This document shows, piece by piece, positions 13,050 to 24,399 of a stretch of DNA of 64,000 nt (its first letter is position 1; every line of letters starts with the position of its first letter). Origin of the DNA: Melieria omissa (taxonomy: Eukaryota; Arthropoda; Insecta; Diptera; Ulidiidae). Position numbers and translations under genes: made by a program. The notes beneath the pieces are model-generated. The model saw only the letters and a list, made by a program, of their open reading frames with translations, had not been told where the DNA came from and did no database searches. The stretch covers positions 16,501,921-16,565,920 of the forward strand of contig OZ020269.1 in assembly GCA_963971225.1 (NCBI GenBank), written 5' to 3'.

Positions 13050-15540
13050 CGTGACCGATTAGACACCGTGTGTGCAATGATTTTCCGAGGCTATAAGACA
13101 GTAATGTGCAATTATCAGTTATGCTAAGTAAACTATTCGTCGAAATACGATTTTTCTGGAACTAATGAAATCTGCTAAGTACAGGAAAACCAAATTTGGC
13201 ATTGGTTTTACTGTGTACAATACAAAGGAAAAAAAATTTCGCTCCTGGGGACCATGTCGGAAAAAAGTAGTCGTCTCGAAAGGGTTAATGAACTACTCTA
13301 TTGGGTGGAAGCCTACGAAGTAAAATCAACAATTGAATAGTTAAAAAGAAAGTGTGGAAGGCATCTGTTATACAGAATGGACATAAAACCGAAGATCCCT
13401 TCTATACCCAAATCTCGAAAAGCAATTTCCGCAAACTCTTAACAAAAACCTGGTTCCTCGAGTCCAACGCTGTAATACCTGTAAATCCTAGCAAGCGAGA
13501 CCTTAGTCTGTCAAAGGATGTTAAAAATTTGACATTCAATGTCGTAGAATAATGAATGAAATATCCAATCCTTTTTCTCCGTGTGCCTTTTTTTCCTGGT
13601 CCAATTCTGAGCAGTCAGTGACATCTGCTGATGCTGCCCGTTCTTCAGTTTCATCCTCATTCCATTGTTATTTTTTTTAATATTTTTACCCCCACTGAAT
13701 GCAATCCAGCTACGAGCCACCACCACGTCAAGCTTCAAGCGATTAACATAAACGCATTAAAAATATGAAAATTTGCATATAATGCGTTCGTCTTTGTTTT
13801 GACAATGTCAACGACATGCTGCGCTGTCGATCCCTTTTCTGGTCGCACTCAAACACAAACACACACACATACATATAGGTATATAAAAGCTAATTTCGTC
13901 GCCAGTTAAATTGTGGAAATATGCTCGCGCTCGCATATGAAACACTTGCTAACATGTCATAAAATGCAAAATTTTCGGGCAACAAAAACTACACGCAGCT
14001 TCGTACATGGGGTCGGGTGGCCCCCGTTGATGGCGGCTGCCTCTCGACTTGACATTCAATGATGGCAAATTCACATTTATAGCTGCTTGCCGAAAGGTTG
14101 CGACAGCAACAGCAACAACACGGCCGCATAAATTCAATTTTAACGACTTCTTTGCCATCAGAGTCGATCATTTGGCGGCATTTGTGCGGTGTGGATTTTC
14201 AATGCGTCCGACTCGGTATGTGTCGGTGTGGGTGTGGGTGTGGGTGTGGGTGGGCGTGTGTGTTTGTTTTGCTGTTCCATAAAATTTATTAAAAATTATG
14301 TTGCATAACGTTGTGCATAAAATAAAATTTAACGAACTTCCAGAAAATTTCCATCGTGTCAAATTCACTCAGCACGTGTCATGTAGCGGCAGCTAATGCG
14401 TCGGGAGTGCGTCTTAAAAGCCGCCTGTAGAACGTACACACACACAAAGGCATCGTCGAGCCGTTCGGTAAACTCAATTTGCCGCATCGCAACATTGCTT
14501 GTCGACGCACACATCATCCGTTCGCCGTATCGTCGAAACACATCAACGAAATCATAATAAACTTCAGTTATGAGCTGAAATGAATAAATGCCGAGGCTAT
14601 AAAATGTACATATAAAATATTTTCCATTATCAGCGCTGCGGCATCGCAGACGCACTCAACAAGCCGCCGTCGCTGCATGGTAAACAATTCAGCAGCCGCT
14701 GCTTTTTTTCTCATCTCGCCAGTCGCATTGTTTCTATGTCTGTGTCAATAGCCGCCAACTAATGCAAATTTTCTTATTGATTTATATTTAATCGACTCAA
14801 AGTGCCCCCACGAGCCGCTGCCGGCAACTGCAATGCGACAGTGTGCACAGGCCAACGCACTCACCCATTCACCTGAATGGCTGAATGGCAGCAATTCTGC
14901 TGCGCCGTCAGCAATCACAGCCGCGTGCGCTCTTTCGTTTTCTTCTCAACTCGGTCGACATTTTCGCTTTCCGCTTTGTCTATGAAAGATGCGGCACCTG
15001 GTTCGTTTCTTTTTTTTTTTTGGTTTCGTTTTTTAGGCCTTGGTAACTGTTCCTTTATTGACATTTTCTCCATCTTTATGTTGGAAATTGCTCTACAAAA
15101 TGGCTGCAGTGCGTCGACAAACCACCCGCAGGCTTTTAGCATATTTTAAGTTAATGCAATGGAACATGACAGAAGAAACAAGGCGCAAAGACGTAGCAAA
15201 GTGTGAAACGAACTTAATTGCATTCGCATTTAGCCGACGCTAAACGCCGCTTGTTGGCGGGGCTGCAGTAGTGGGGGAACGCACTGCACCAAAAACAATG
15301 TTCTCTTGTGGCTTTTGCTTTCAACGAACTGAAAGTCTTCTATCTACTTTCGTGCTTTTGATGATATTTCGTTGCCTTTTTTGCCAACTTGTCTTTGGCC
15401 GTTTGAAGCTAAACGGAGGAAAGTTTTTTTCGAGAATTTAATTGCTAGTTAGGCTATTTTTTTGTCTGAATTATTCTGTTTTAACAGAACCCTTCCTCTG
15501 CTGTACAATCTTGTCCAGGATGTTGGACTGAATCAGTCTC
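13050..15540. other. Non-coding spacer, no gene recognised
   Basis: Moderately GC-rich in 13.9-15.2 kb, with a GGGTGT run at 14225-14255. Open frames are shadowed on both strands and lack domains. A host exon cannot be excluded but none can be supported. Confidence 0.45.
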
Positions 15541-15545
15541 AGTTG

Positions 15546-15977
15546 TTACGTTGTCCACTCCATCTTGAAGTTGTGTGGCCGTGACTCTGACATCTTAAAT
15601 GTGTTCAGGCAATCGTGCTGCTTAGATGATCCAGCAGGGTCAGAAGCCTGGGTGTTCTTACATAAGCCGAGAGCAGCAGGGCTCGAAACCCTCTTAGGAG
15701 AGTTGGTCTTTGGCATGGAACTATCCGACCGAACTGTCTTATTTTGGAATGTGGACTTCGGCGTCAATAGTCTCTTTAATCTCTTTAAGCAGCTTTAGCT
15801 TCAGCTTTAGTTTTCAGCCTCGATAATATCTCAACCCTTGTCCAACAAGATTGTCAGACGCTTTGCTGCAGCTTCTGACAGCGAAGTCTTGTCTAACGAT
15901 GCTCTGACTTGTTTCAGAAGTTCATATGCGAGCAAAGCGTCCCTTCCGTCCATTGGGATAGACGTGCGAACAGTGTT
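15546..15977 (-). pseudogene. Broken coding-like segment next to the 87 bp array
   Basis: On the minus strand, reading out of the adjacent array, the frame gives MAENTVRTSIPMDGRDALLA, then a helical, Lys/Ala/Leu-rich stretch (LLKQVRASLDK, LSEAAAKRLTILLDKG) before a stop. A second open block, 15767-15546, has a Ser/Pro/Lys-rich sequence (SPKRVSSPAALGLC). The helical-plus-basic composition resembles retroelement Gag linkers, but no named family was recognised. The point of interest is that its MAENT start is the same peptide that the array unit encodes. Confidence 0.35.
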
Positions 15978-16845
15978 CTCTGCCATAGATACGAAATCCA
16001 TAAGAGTTACTTCGCTCTAAGGACTTGAAGCTCTGTTCGCTGGCGTAAGGTCATCGGTAGTAGTCTCTGCCATAGATGTGACATCCATTAAAGTTACTTC
16101 GCTCTAAGGCCCTGAAACCCTCTTAGCTGGCGTAAGGTAATCGGTGGTGTTCCCTGCCATAGATGTGTCATGCATAGGAGTTTCTTCGCTCTAAGACCCT
16201 TAAACCCTCTCAGCTGGCATAATTTCATCGGTGGTGTTATCTGCCATAGATATGACATGCATAGGAGTTACTTCGCTGTAAGACCCTTAAACCCTCTCGG
16301 TCATCGGTGGTGTTCTCTACCATAGAGTCATCGGTGGTGTTCTCTGCCATAGATGTGACCTTCATAGGAGCTACTTCGCTCTAAGGACCTGAAGCTTTGT
16401 AAGCTGGCGGACGGTCATCAGGCCACTGTTCTCTGCCATAGGTGCAACATCCATAGGAGTTACTTCGCTCAACGGCCCCGAAACCCTCGTAGTAAGGTCA
16501 TCGATAGTGTTCTCCGCCATATATGTGACATCCATAGCAGTTACTTCGCTCTAAGGACCTGAAGCTTTGTAAGCTGGCGTAAGGTCATCGACAGTGTTCT
16601 CTGCCATAAGAGTTACTTTGCTCTAAGGGCCCTGAAACCCTCTTAGCTGGCGTAAGGTCACCGGTTGTGTTCTCTGCCACAGATGTGATATCCATAGGAG
16701 TTACTTCCCTCTAAGGACCAGTAGCTCTGTAAGCTGGCGTAAGGTCGTCGGTAGTGTTCTCTGCCACAGATGTGACATCCATAGGAGCTACTTCGCTCTA
16801 AGGACCTGAACCCTGTTAGCTGGATTACGGTCATCCTCCTGGTCA
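15978..16845 (-). repeat. 87 bp tandem repeat array (11 units)
   Basis: The landmark CTCTGCCATAGATGTGACAT recurs (in full or altered) at 15978, 16065, 16152, 16239, 16315, 16342, 16431, 16512, 16599, 16672 and 16759. Six of the ten spacings are exactly 87 bp, with deletions in the others (76, 27, 89, 81, 73). The unit is a multiple of three. On the minus strand one frame reads MAENTTDDLTPAY-RASGP, then a TAG and SEVTPMDVTS, with the TAG kept in most units. The array therefore does not code now, but it may have grown from coding DNA. Confidence 0.9.
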
Positions 16846-16849
16846 TTAT

Positions 16850-18770
16850 TAGGCACTGTTGCCTCATCCTCAATAACAAATTGGCCCCTACTTGGTCCCA
16901 TTAATGTAGGGGAAAGGAAGTCATCCGAAGCATAGCCACTGCTATCCCCCGAAAGCGTAGAACGTAACCATAGGTCACTAGGTATCTGGATGCCACCTTT
17001 CAAAGACACATTAACGTAGTGTCAATCATTCCATAGGCACATCACGGATCTTATTGAGTTTTCCTCTCCACAACTGCCATATTTGTTATAAGCATTCGTC
17101 CCTTGAACAGGATGTGACTCTTCGTCACCTATGGACGGTCCAAGACACAGGTGGTCCACAGTATATATTTTCCCCCTTATTTACCTGCAAACAAATATTT
17201 GTATAACTTCGCATATATTTTTTGTTCGCAGCGCACTTTCAACAAATTATCGACCAAGTCGTTGTGAATCACTTCTAACCAAACGACACACACACACACA
17301 ACCAAATGACAGGCAATGCATGTGCATGTGTTGCTGTTTACATTAACGTTTCCTGTTTCTTTTGTTAACGAAAACAAAAACAACAACAGCACAAAACAAT
17401 ACCAACAACAACCACAAAGGCAGCAAGGAAAATCCCACACCGCATCGTTGACGAGCGCGCTGCATTTTGAGTTAACTGAGCAACATAGCAAAATGCTTGG
17501 TAGTTTAATTTAATGTGTTGGCAAATGTGACAAAATTAAGTTAACTGCCACGTTTACGAGATTCGAAACTTAAACATAGCAGCGAGCCATGTCGGGTTTA
17601 AGCGGATCGCACTTGACATGTGTGCGCTGACGCCATCTCGCTGTGTGTGCGCGTGTGCGAGTGTGTGTGTTTAAGAATTGAAAAGCAAATTAAATGACAT
17701 TAAGTAAGTGTGGAAATTTTACGAAATGCACCAATGCGCCATTTTTGTTGGCATTTTCGTGCGTACAGTCAAACGTACGAGCTCTTCTAAGTGTGGTTGT
17801 GCGTGATGTGAGTGTGTGTGTGTGTGTGGTTGAATGCGTAGCATGAGCAACGAAAACTTTTGACATTTGACATGTGAAGTGAAATTGAATTATGTGGAAA
17901 TTATATCAAATTCTAAATGCTATTGTGTTAAAGATTTTAGCTGTTTTCACAGGATTCTGGTGAAAGTTTCGTTATTAAAATTTGTGTAGAGCAGTCTTTC
18001 TTGTCAAGTTAGGTTGATGAGAAGTGATGCAAGTTTAGGCATCCATGAACTTTGAGTTTGTATTTAGAAAGCTAAGTACTCTACTTGAGTGAATAGCAAA
18101 TGTGATTATATAAAAGGCTTAAGTAGTTAAGTAAGTAGAAGTTGGATGCAAGACACGATACATTGTTTTATATGCAACCTGCATGATTTTTCATTTGTAG
18201 TTTTGTTCTGCCAAGGATGCAAAATCATTTGAATGGTGTCACAGGAAGACTGTTGGTTATCAATTTTTCATTAGTAATTTTGATTTTCAAAGAATGCAAT
18301 TCGTTTGCATGGTGTTGTAGAGAGACTGCTTAATTACTACTAAATGTTTCGTGCGGTATCGAGAGAAAAAAAAATACCAAAAGAAGGAAAATGTTAAGCG
18401 ATGTTCGGAGTTTGACCAATGCGTGTAGATTCTAGAATATAAAATACCCGATTACATTAAACAGGGGAGAGATCTGAACCATTATTGGTGTTGTGTCGAA
18501 TCACTGTTTAACACTAAAAAGACCGCAAGTTTTTCATGCCTACAACTACTACATATTATATTCGCTGATATCTCGAAAATTACACATGGGACTTGGCTAA
18601 GTTTTGCCAAAATAATTTTAACAAAAATATAACGTTTTTCACTATAAAAAAAACAAAAGTCATCAAGCAAAAGTTGGTACAAATACTAAAGAAAATACAG
18701 ATATTTAAAAATGAAAAATCATCAAAATGACGGGAATGGTCTTTGTAGTGTAAATTGGTACCCACTCTGA
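16850..18770. other. Non-coding spacer, no gene recognised
   Basis: AT-rich to mixed sequence with a GT tract near 17640-17660 and 17810-17830. The minus-strand open frame at 16788-17009 overlaps the array edge and shows no domain. Nothing else was seen. Confidence 0.5.
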
Positions 18771-18774
18771 AAGG

Positions 18775-19068
18775 CTGAAGCTGTTTTCAGACGACTTCTG
18801 TCGTAGCGGTATGGACGAGGAAGAGGAAGAAAATTCACTTCAGCTTCAATGCACTTGTTCTGCTTTCTCCACAAGAAGGAAGAATCCCCTGGTCAACTTT
18901 TTCTAGCCGATAAAACTATTCGCAATCTACAGTCTTCTTGAGCGTTTCAAACTGGTTTAATGAGTGATCGGTCGTATGTCCCACTATTTTTGGTATAAAG
19001 ATCGACCTTCTTAGCCTAAAAGGGGCCCCGTCTTGGTGGAACCACTCATATTAACCTACCAAATAGTG
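18775..19068 (+). pseudogene. LINE C-terminal zinc-finger remnant plus 3' tail
   Basis: The plus-strand frame reads DDFCRSGMDEEEEENSLQLQ followed by CTCSAF. This matches the Cys-x2-Cys...His...Cys finger at the end of RNase H-bearing LINE proteins, with one Cys mutated to Gly and the His lost. Stops follow. The segment ends with ATTAACCTACCAA at about 19055-19065, the tail type seen on the other LINE copies here. Only the last few hundred bases of the element survive. Confidence 0.65.
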
Positions 19069-19289
19069 CTTTCTGTTGGTTTTCATTGTATATTAAAACT
19101 CTAAAGCCTCATAACGCTTATTTCAATTCTCCGATTGAGGTCATACGTTCGTAATCAAGTTCAAAGACCCATACAGCTGGGTTTAAAGTCTAAAGTTGGC
19201 AATACTAAAAAAAATTTGGAAGTCTTCCTTATTAAAGTTAGGATTTTACTCACTTTGTCTACTGTGGACTTCCCTTGGCGGTGCCGAAA

Positions 19290-19545
19290 ACGTATCTGAA
19301 GCTTATTGCCCGGTAAGTAAGTTTTCGCTGCCTTGGCCATGTCTCCCTTAGGGACGACGAAGCTCGAACGGAAAAGGTTTGAGATAGGTTTGTTAGAGGT
19401 CAACGACGAAGACCGTGCCTCCTGTGGAAGAAAAAGTTGAAGACGAAATGTTATCTCTTAGTGTGAATAATTTGAGAAGGTCTGGAGAGTTTTTGCGGCA
19501 GGCCGTAACCAGGTAATCAGTTTTTATGGCGAGTTGAGAAGAAGA
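19290..19545 (+). pseudogene. Old RTE LINE 3' remnant
   Basis: Clearly related to the end of the RTE element at 52.1-55.35 kb. Shared landmarks in order are GGCCATGTCTCCCTTAGGGA (for TCGGTCATGTCTGCCGCATGGA), CGACGAAGCTC, GGTCAACGACGAAG, CGTGCCTCCTGTGGAAG, TCTCTTAGTGTGA, CTGGAGAG, GCGGCAGGCCGTAACC and TTATGGCGAGTTGAG. Many substitutions and indels show it is much older than the copies at 29.9 and 52.1 kb. Confidence 0.8.
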
Positions 19546-19549
19546 ATTA

Positions 19550-21175
19550 AAATTACTACGCTTGCGTATTAGTTTATGATGACAGTATATATATTTAAAA
19601 ATTCGATTAATAACTGCATCAAATATTGATAATGCTCCACCGGGTGTTAGGATACTCTTTTTGGAAGAGGAAAAATTAAAATCAGAAAAATCAAAATCAA
19701 TAAAAAGCTTTGAAGATAGTACGGTAATAGCTAAAATATTTATATTCGATCAGCAAAGAATTCAAAAAAATCATTTAAAAATTAATAAAAAAAATTGTAA
19801 AGTGCTACCGTAGAAAATTTTTGTCATATTAAATCTAGAAAAATTGCAGCAAAATATACAAATTGTATGCAGTAATAAATTTTTTTATATTCGATCACTT
19901 ATTCAAAAATCAATAAAAAAGTTAAAAATACTACTTTTTGATATCCAATCTGTAAAGAATTGCAGCAAATTTTCCCAACGTTTATCTAAAATTTAATAAA
20001 AAAAATTATCTGCACCCAAATCATTATTCTTTCATACTTGCACTAATTAAAGTTTTTTGAAATATTGCAACATTTGAAAAATCAACACAAATAAATTTCC
20101 AAAAAGTAGAGTAAACAAAACAATTGCAATGACCGCAATGCAAATACTGCAAATGACACAAATCAACGGCGAAATCAAGCGAATTTTTACTCCACCAAAT
20201 ATTGCATTTTCATGTATTCATTTATTGTTAATTCGGCGCTAAGCCAAAAGCCACAAAGTTATCTCATTCAAATACAAATGCATACACATTCACACACACA
20301 CAAAACCGTTATAATCAACAAGGAAGAAAAACTCTTAACCAACAGCAGCCCGCATGTGCTACAAATTTCAGATGCATTCAAATGGAATGGATAAAAATTC
20401 AACACACTCACACAGACACAAGCACTCACACACACATAAACATACATGGCTTCACTGGCCAAATATAAACATGAATTACCAAAACGGACGAGAGAAATGC
20501 ACATGCAACAGGCCAAAAATTAAATTTAAATGAAAATTTGCATTTTTAATTTACTCGCAAACATATCTACGTGTGTGTGTGTACTCGTATGCATGTGTGT
20601 GTGTGTGTGACTGCAAAGTTTTACAATTTTAATATTTCGAAATGCAGCAGCAACATTTGCCGCTGCTCAATGCGGGCATCTATTTACGCATCTGTGATGA
20701 CGGTTTGTGCCTTTGTCCATCTGTTGTTTTTGTTGTGTGTGCAATTTGCAATTTGTGCCAGTGCGTTTGTGTTTGTGGTTTTTGCACTGCCACCGCTGAT
20801 GTTTTATCTCGTGGGTAAATGTCAAAAATGCAAATTATGCTGCGGCCAACTGCCGGTCTCCCCTATATTTTGTTCGTTGTGACACTGCATTGGCGGTTGA
20901 ATGTTTGTTCATTTTATTGCTTTTTGTTTTGTTTGCTGCTAAATCAACCGCTTAATGCGTCAACATTCAATTGCAGTAAATCTGCAATTGAAAGCCGCAT
21001 TCAAGTGCCAGCTGTAGGGCATCGTTTGTACGGGTATGTATGTGTATGTGTGTGTGGGTTAGTGCAAGTGGAACCCACATGTGCTGCAATCTAATGTAAT
21101 TAATTTAAAATTATAATTTCAATTGCAACTTTTTGTAGATTATCGTAAATCTGATGTAATAAATGTGGACAGAGG
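19550..21175. other. AT-rich spacer, no gene recognised
   Basis: 19.55-20.1 kb is very AT-rich, with recurring TATTCGATCA and AATTGCAGCAAA motifs suggesting an old short-period repeat. 20.2-21.1 kb has CA/GT tracts. No coding evidence was found. Confidence 0.5.
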
Positions 21176-22279
21176 AAACAGAGGATGACTGCTGACAATA
21201 GGTGACTAGCTGTGTGGTCAAATGGGTGAAAGAACTAATGAGAAATGAAGCAAATTGATAAAAGAATAGTTTAATGGAAAGTTTAGCGTTTGAGGTGGCA
21301 AACTAATGAATGAAGGGAGAACTGGAAGAGAGTGTGATAAGATAAAGAGAAAAGTGCTTAAGAAGGAACAGCTCGACAAATGAATACTGGATCAAGAAAG
21401 GAAAAATAACAGAATAGAAACGGAAGGAAGGAAGTCGGCTATCAGACGTGGTGGCTAATGAAAGGACAGTGGAATAGAATGAAGAAACAATTATTGAACT
21501 GATAAAAGGTAGACGAATTCAGAGACCCACATTATAACGACGGATAATTGAATTTTGGACATGGTACACTGAAACACATGAAAGGTACATGGTACACATG
21601 AAAGAACGAAGTAAAGAATGATGGAAAATATATTTGGTACACAGTTGAAAGGACAATCAGGTGAAGAATTAATATTTAGATCTATAAAAAATTAACGAAA
21701 GTTATAGAAAAAAAAGCTGTGATTCTATCGAATCATAAGGACGAAGGGATAGGTTTTAGATGTGGTAGACTGTGTGGATAGAGAATGGCAGAAGAAATAG
21801 TAAACAAATGAAATGAAGAACGGGTGAAAAATTAGATCGATAAAAAGCTATAGGATAAAAAAAGCTGTGATTCTATTGGATCATAACGATAAAGGTTTGT
21901 CTTTTGAACATGGTAGATTGATAAAGGACAAGGTAGAGAATAGCAGCAAAAATAGTAAACTATAATAAACAACGGAAATTTATAAACCAGGGAAGTTCGC
22001 CTGTTCGGGTAAAGAATTGAGATATAGACAAAAGACTATAGGATGAAAAAAGCAATGGTAGAAGGATAAGAACGATAAAGAATTGGATTTTAGACTCAGT
22101 AGGTTGATTAAAGAACGAGATATAAAATAACGGAAAAAATTAACAGCTGAAGCCAAGAAAAGTGAAGAAAGAAAAAATAATAAACAATTAAGAAGAACAA
22201 AAATTTAAAGAAGAAATAAGCCAACGATAGAGTAATTCAATGAAAGAATAGACGGAAAGAGATACAAGATTTTGAATTC

Positions 22280-22360
22280 GACTGTTTTTCGTATCACAAT
22301 GGGTCTTCATGGCCTAAGGCGGAACCGCCTTGATGCAACAGTTCCTTTCTACATACCGAC
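22280..22360 (+). mobile_element. LINE/SINE 3'-tail fragment
   Basis: TCGTATCACAATGGGTCTTC, followed by GGCCTAAG and ending in CATACCGACCTACCTA, matches the shared 3' tail motif of the LINE copies and SINE family 2. No head or coding part is visible, so this is a 3' scrap lodged in the purine-rich array. Confidence 0.5.
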
Positions 22361-22774
22361 CTACCTATGGAAGAATTGATGACAGCTAATATGTGCTTTG
22401 AAAGAACATCTGGCGAATGTAATTGATGATGGAATGTTTGGATTAAAACGGGGTATCGGAGCAAACGGTTAAAAGGATGAACGGAAAAAGAGACAAATGT
22501 ATGGATGATAGAATAGTTGAGACGAAAAAGAAACGGACAAAGAAATTGTTTTTCATCAAATAGATCTAATAAGGAATATATGAATAAAGTGTCATATGGT
22601 AGACAAGACGGAGACATTCAAAGTCGTAGGGAAGAAATGTAAAGCGAAGAAAGAAACGTATAAAGAATGGAATAGAAGTCAAATAGATGTTTATCACACA
22701 TTGAATGAATTGGATGTATGAAAAAAAATTTAAGAAGAAGAATTTGCATCTTCTGATAAACCAGATGGAAAGAA

Positions 22775-23978
22775 GGTAGGTAGGTAGGTTAGGCTGGCTG
22801 ACCCTCGGGGGGGTCTCACATAGACCATGTTGGTCCATAGTGGTACCAGAAAGGTTCTGGAGCTTCAGAACTTTATGTAATTTTCCAGAAACGTTTTGGC
22901 AAATCTAAGTAGGTCGCCGCTTTTTTGTTCCGCGATTCTTTCCAAGGAAGGGAACGACGCGGATCCGAGGCAGCTGACCCGTGATCTGTAGAGAGCAGGG
23001 CAATGACACAGCAAATGCTCCAGGGTACCCTTGGCACTGTCTTCACCACATCTTGTGCATGCATCACTTGGTACCAAGCCAAGTTTGGCAGCGTGGGACG
23101 GTGTGAGACAGTGTCCCGTGAGTATCCCGGTCAATAGTTTGCAATCATCTCTTCGGAGTGATAGTACAAACTCTGTGTTGTTGACATTATGTTCGCGAAG
23201 CATGATTTTTGCTGTCCTGTGAGATGTAGATCTCTCCCACATGGACGCCGCTTCACGAATCATATTCTCTTCTATTTCCGTCTTGAGCGTGGAGAGGGGT
23301 GGATGGATGTCTGGCTCGCTAACCGTAGGCAGTCGTGCCCCGGCTTTGGCGAGCGCATCAGCCTTCTCATTTCCCTCAACTCCTTTGTGACCCGGTACCC
23401 AATAGATAGTGACCACTCTGTTGCGACAGAGTTCGTCCAATTTGGTTTTGCAGTTCCGTACGCATATCGAGTTTGACAATACCCCAGCTGCTGCTTTTAT
23501 GGCTGCTTGGCTGTCGATATAGATGTTTATTCGAGAGTCCGGAGGGGTGCGATCCATTGCTAGTTGCGCCGCTCTTGTGGCAGCGTGTACCTCTGCTTGG
23601 AAGATGCTGCAGTAGTCCGGGAGCCGGAAAGACTGTTGAAGGTCAAGTTCCGGACAGAAAACTGCAGATCCCACTCCCTCTGTCATCTTGGATCCATCCG
23701 TGAACAGGTTATAGGATTGGCGGCTGGGCTCGAGCCCCTGTCGCCACCCATCCGGTTCTAGGATCACGTGGGGTTTGAAGTCGAAATTGGCTTGAGGTAC
23801 GGCGTAGTCTGAGCTTTCGCCTACCCCTTCGTGTAACCTGCTGTGGCCGTAATGTCGTAGCGTGAGCTGTCCAGTTACCTTAAGTCTAAGCGCCGCCTTT
23901 GTAGCGACGCTTTTCGCAGTCAGACCAATTGGATAAAATCCCAAGATTTTGTCCAGTGCCGCTGTCGGAGTGGTGCGT
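22775..23978 (-). mobile_element. 5'-truncated RNase H LINE, family 1 copy A, with TSD
   Basis: The insertion is bounded by a 12 bp direct repeat AGATGGAAAGAA at 22763-22774 and 23979-23990. The minus-strand element starts abruptly inside the coding region at 23978 (classic 5' truncation by target-primed reverse transcription). It runs through the stop near 22865 and ends in a CCTA-rich tail (22775-22795 on the plus strand: GGTAGGTAGGTAGGTTAGGC). It is nearly identical to 36942-38150. The intact frame and the exact TSD show a recent insertion. Confidence 0.95.
22865..23977 (-). pseudogene. LINE RNase H domain and C-terminal zinc finger (truncated ORF2)
   Basis: The frame is open from the truncation point at the right edge of the element to the stop. 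It begins inside the RT-RNase H linker (LGFYPIGLTAKSVATKAALR). The RNase H core follows in order: NLFTDGSKM (first Asp), IFQAEVHA (Glu), IYIDSQAA (Asp), VTIYWVPGHKGVEGNEKADA (His and final Asp). The C-terminal finger Cys-x2-Cys-x11-His-x4-Cys lies in DACTRCGEDSAKGTLEHLLC. The endonuclease and RT are absent, so it cannot mobilise itself. There are roughly ten amino-acid differences from the copy at 37-38.1 kb over the shared 359 residues. The I/LOA-like group is my best guess from the RNase H and finger layout. Confidence 0.92.
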
Positions 23979-24399
23979 AGATGGAAAGAAAGATAATAGA
24001 AAAAAAAAGTGTGGAGAATAAAACAAACGGAAGAACAAAATGGATCAATTTAGTGATTTATGGTAGACAAGACGGTTGATTAAAGGTGGTAGAGAAAAAA
24101 TGCCCAATGACTGAATTGGACGTATGAAGGAAAAAATTTAAGACGAATTTACATCTTCTGATAAACCAGATACAATAAAACAAACAGAAAATAAAATAGA
24201 TAAATGTAATGATATATGATAAGCAAGAGGAAGAGTTGAAGTAAGTACGGAAAAAAGTTGCCCAGCTCGAAAGGAAGGCATGAAATAGATGAAAGAAATT
24301 CAAATATTTAGATATAAGAGTAAATTAGACGTATGTATGCGTGGAAAAAGAAGAGGTGAATTAAAGACGAAGTGCACTGATGATAAAATAAATAGATAA

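Noticed and set aside
15040..15243. Short open frame near a GC-richer segment
   Set aside because: Overlaps another open frame on the same strand and one on the opposite strand; no domain.
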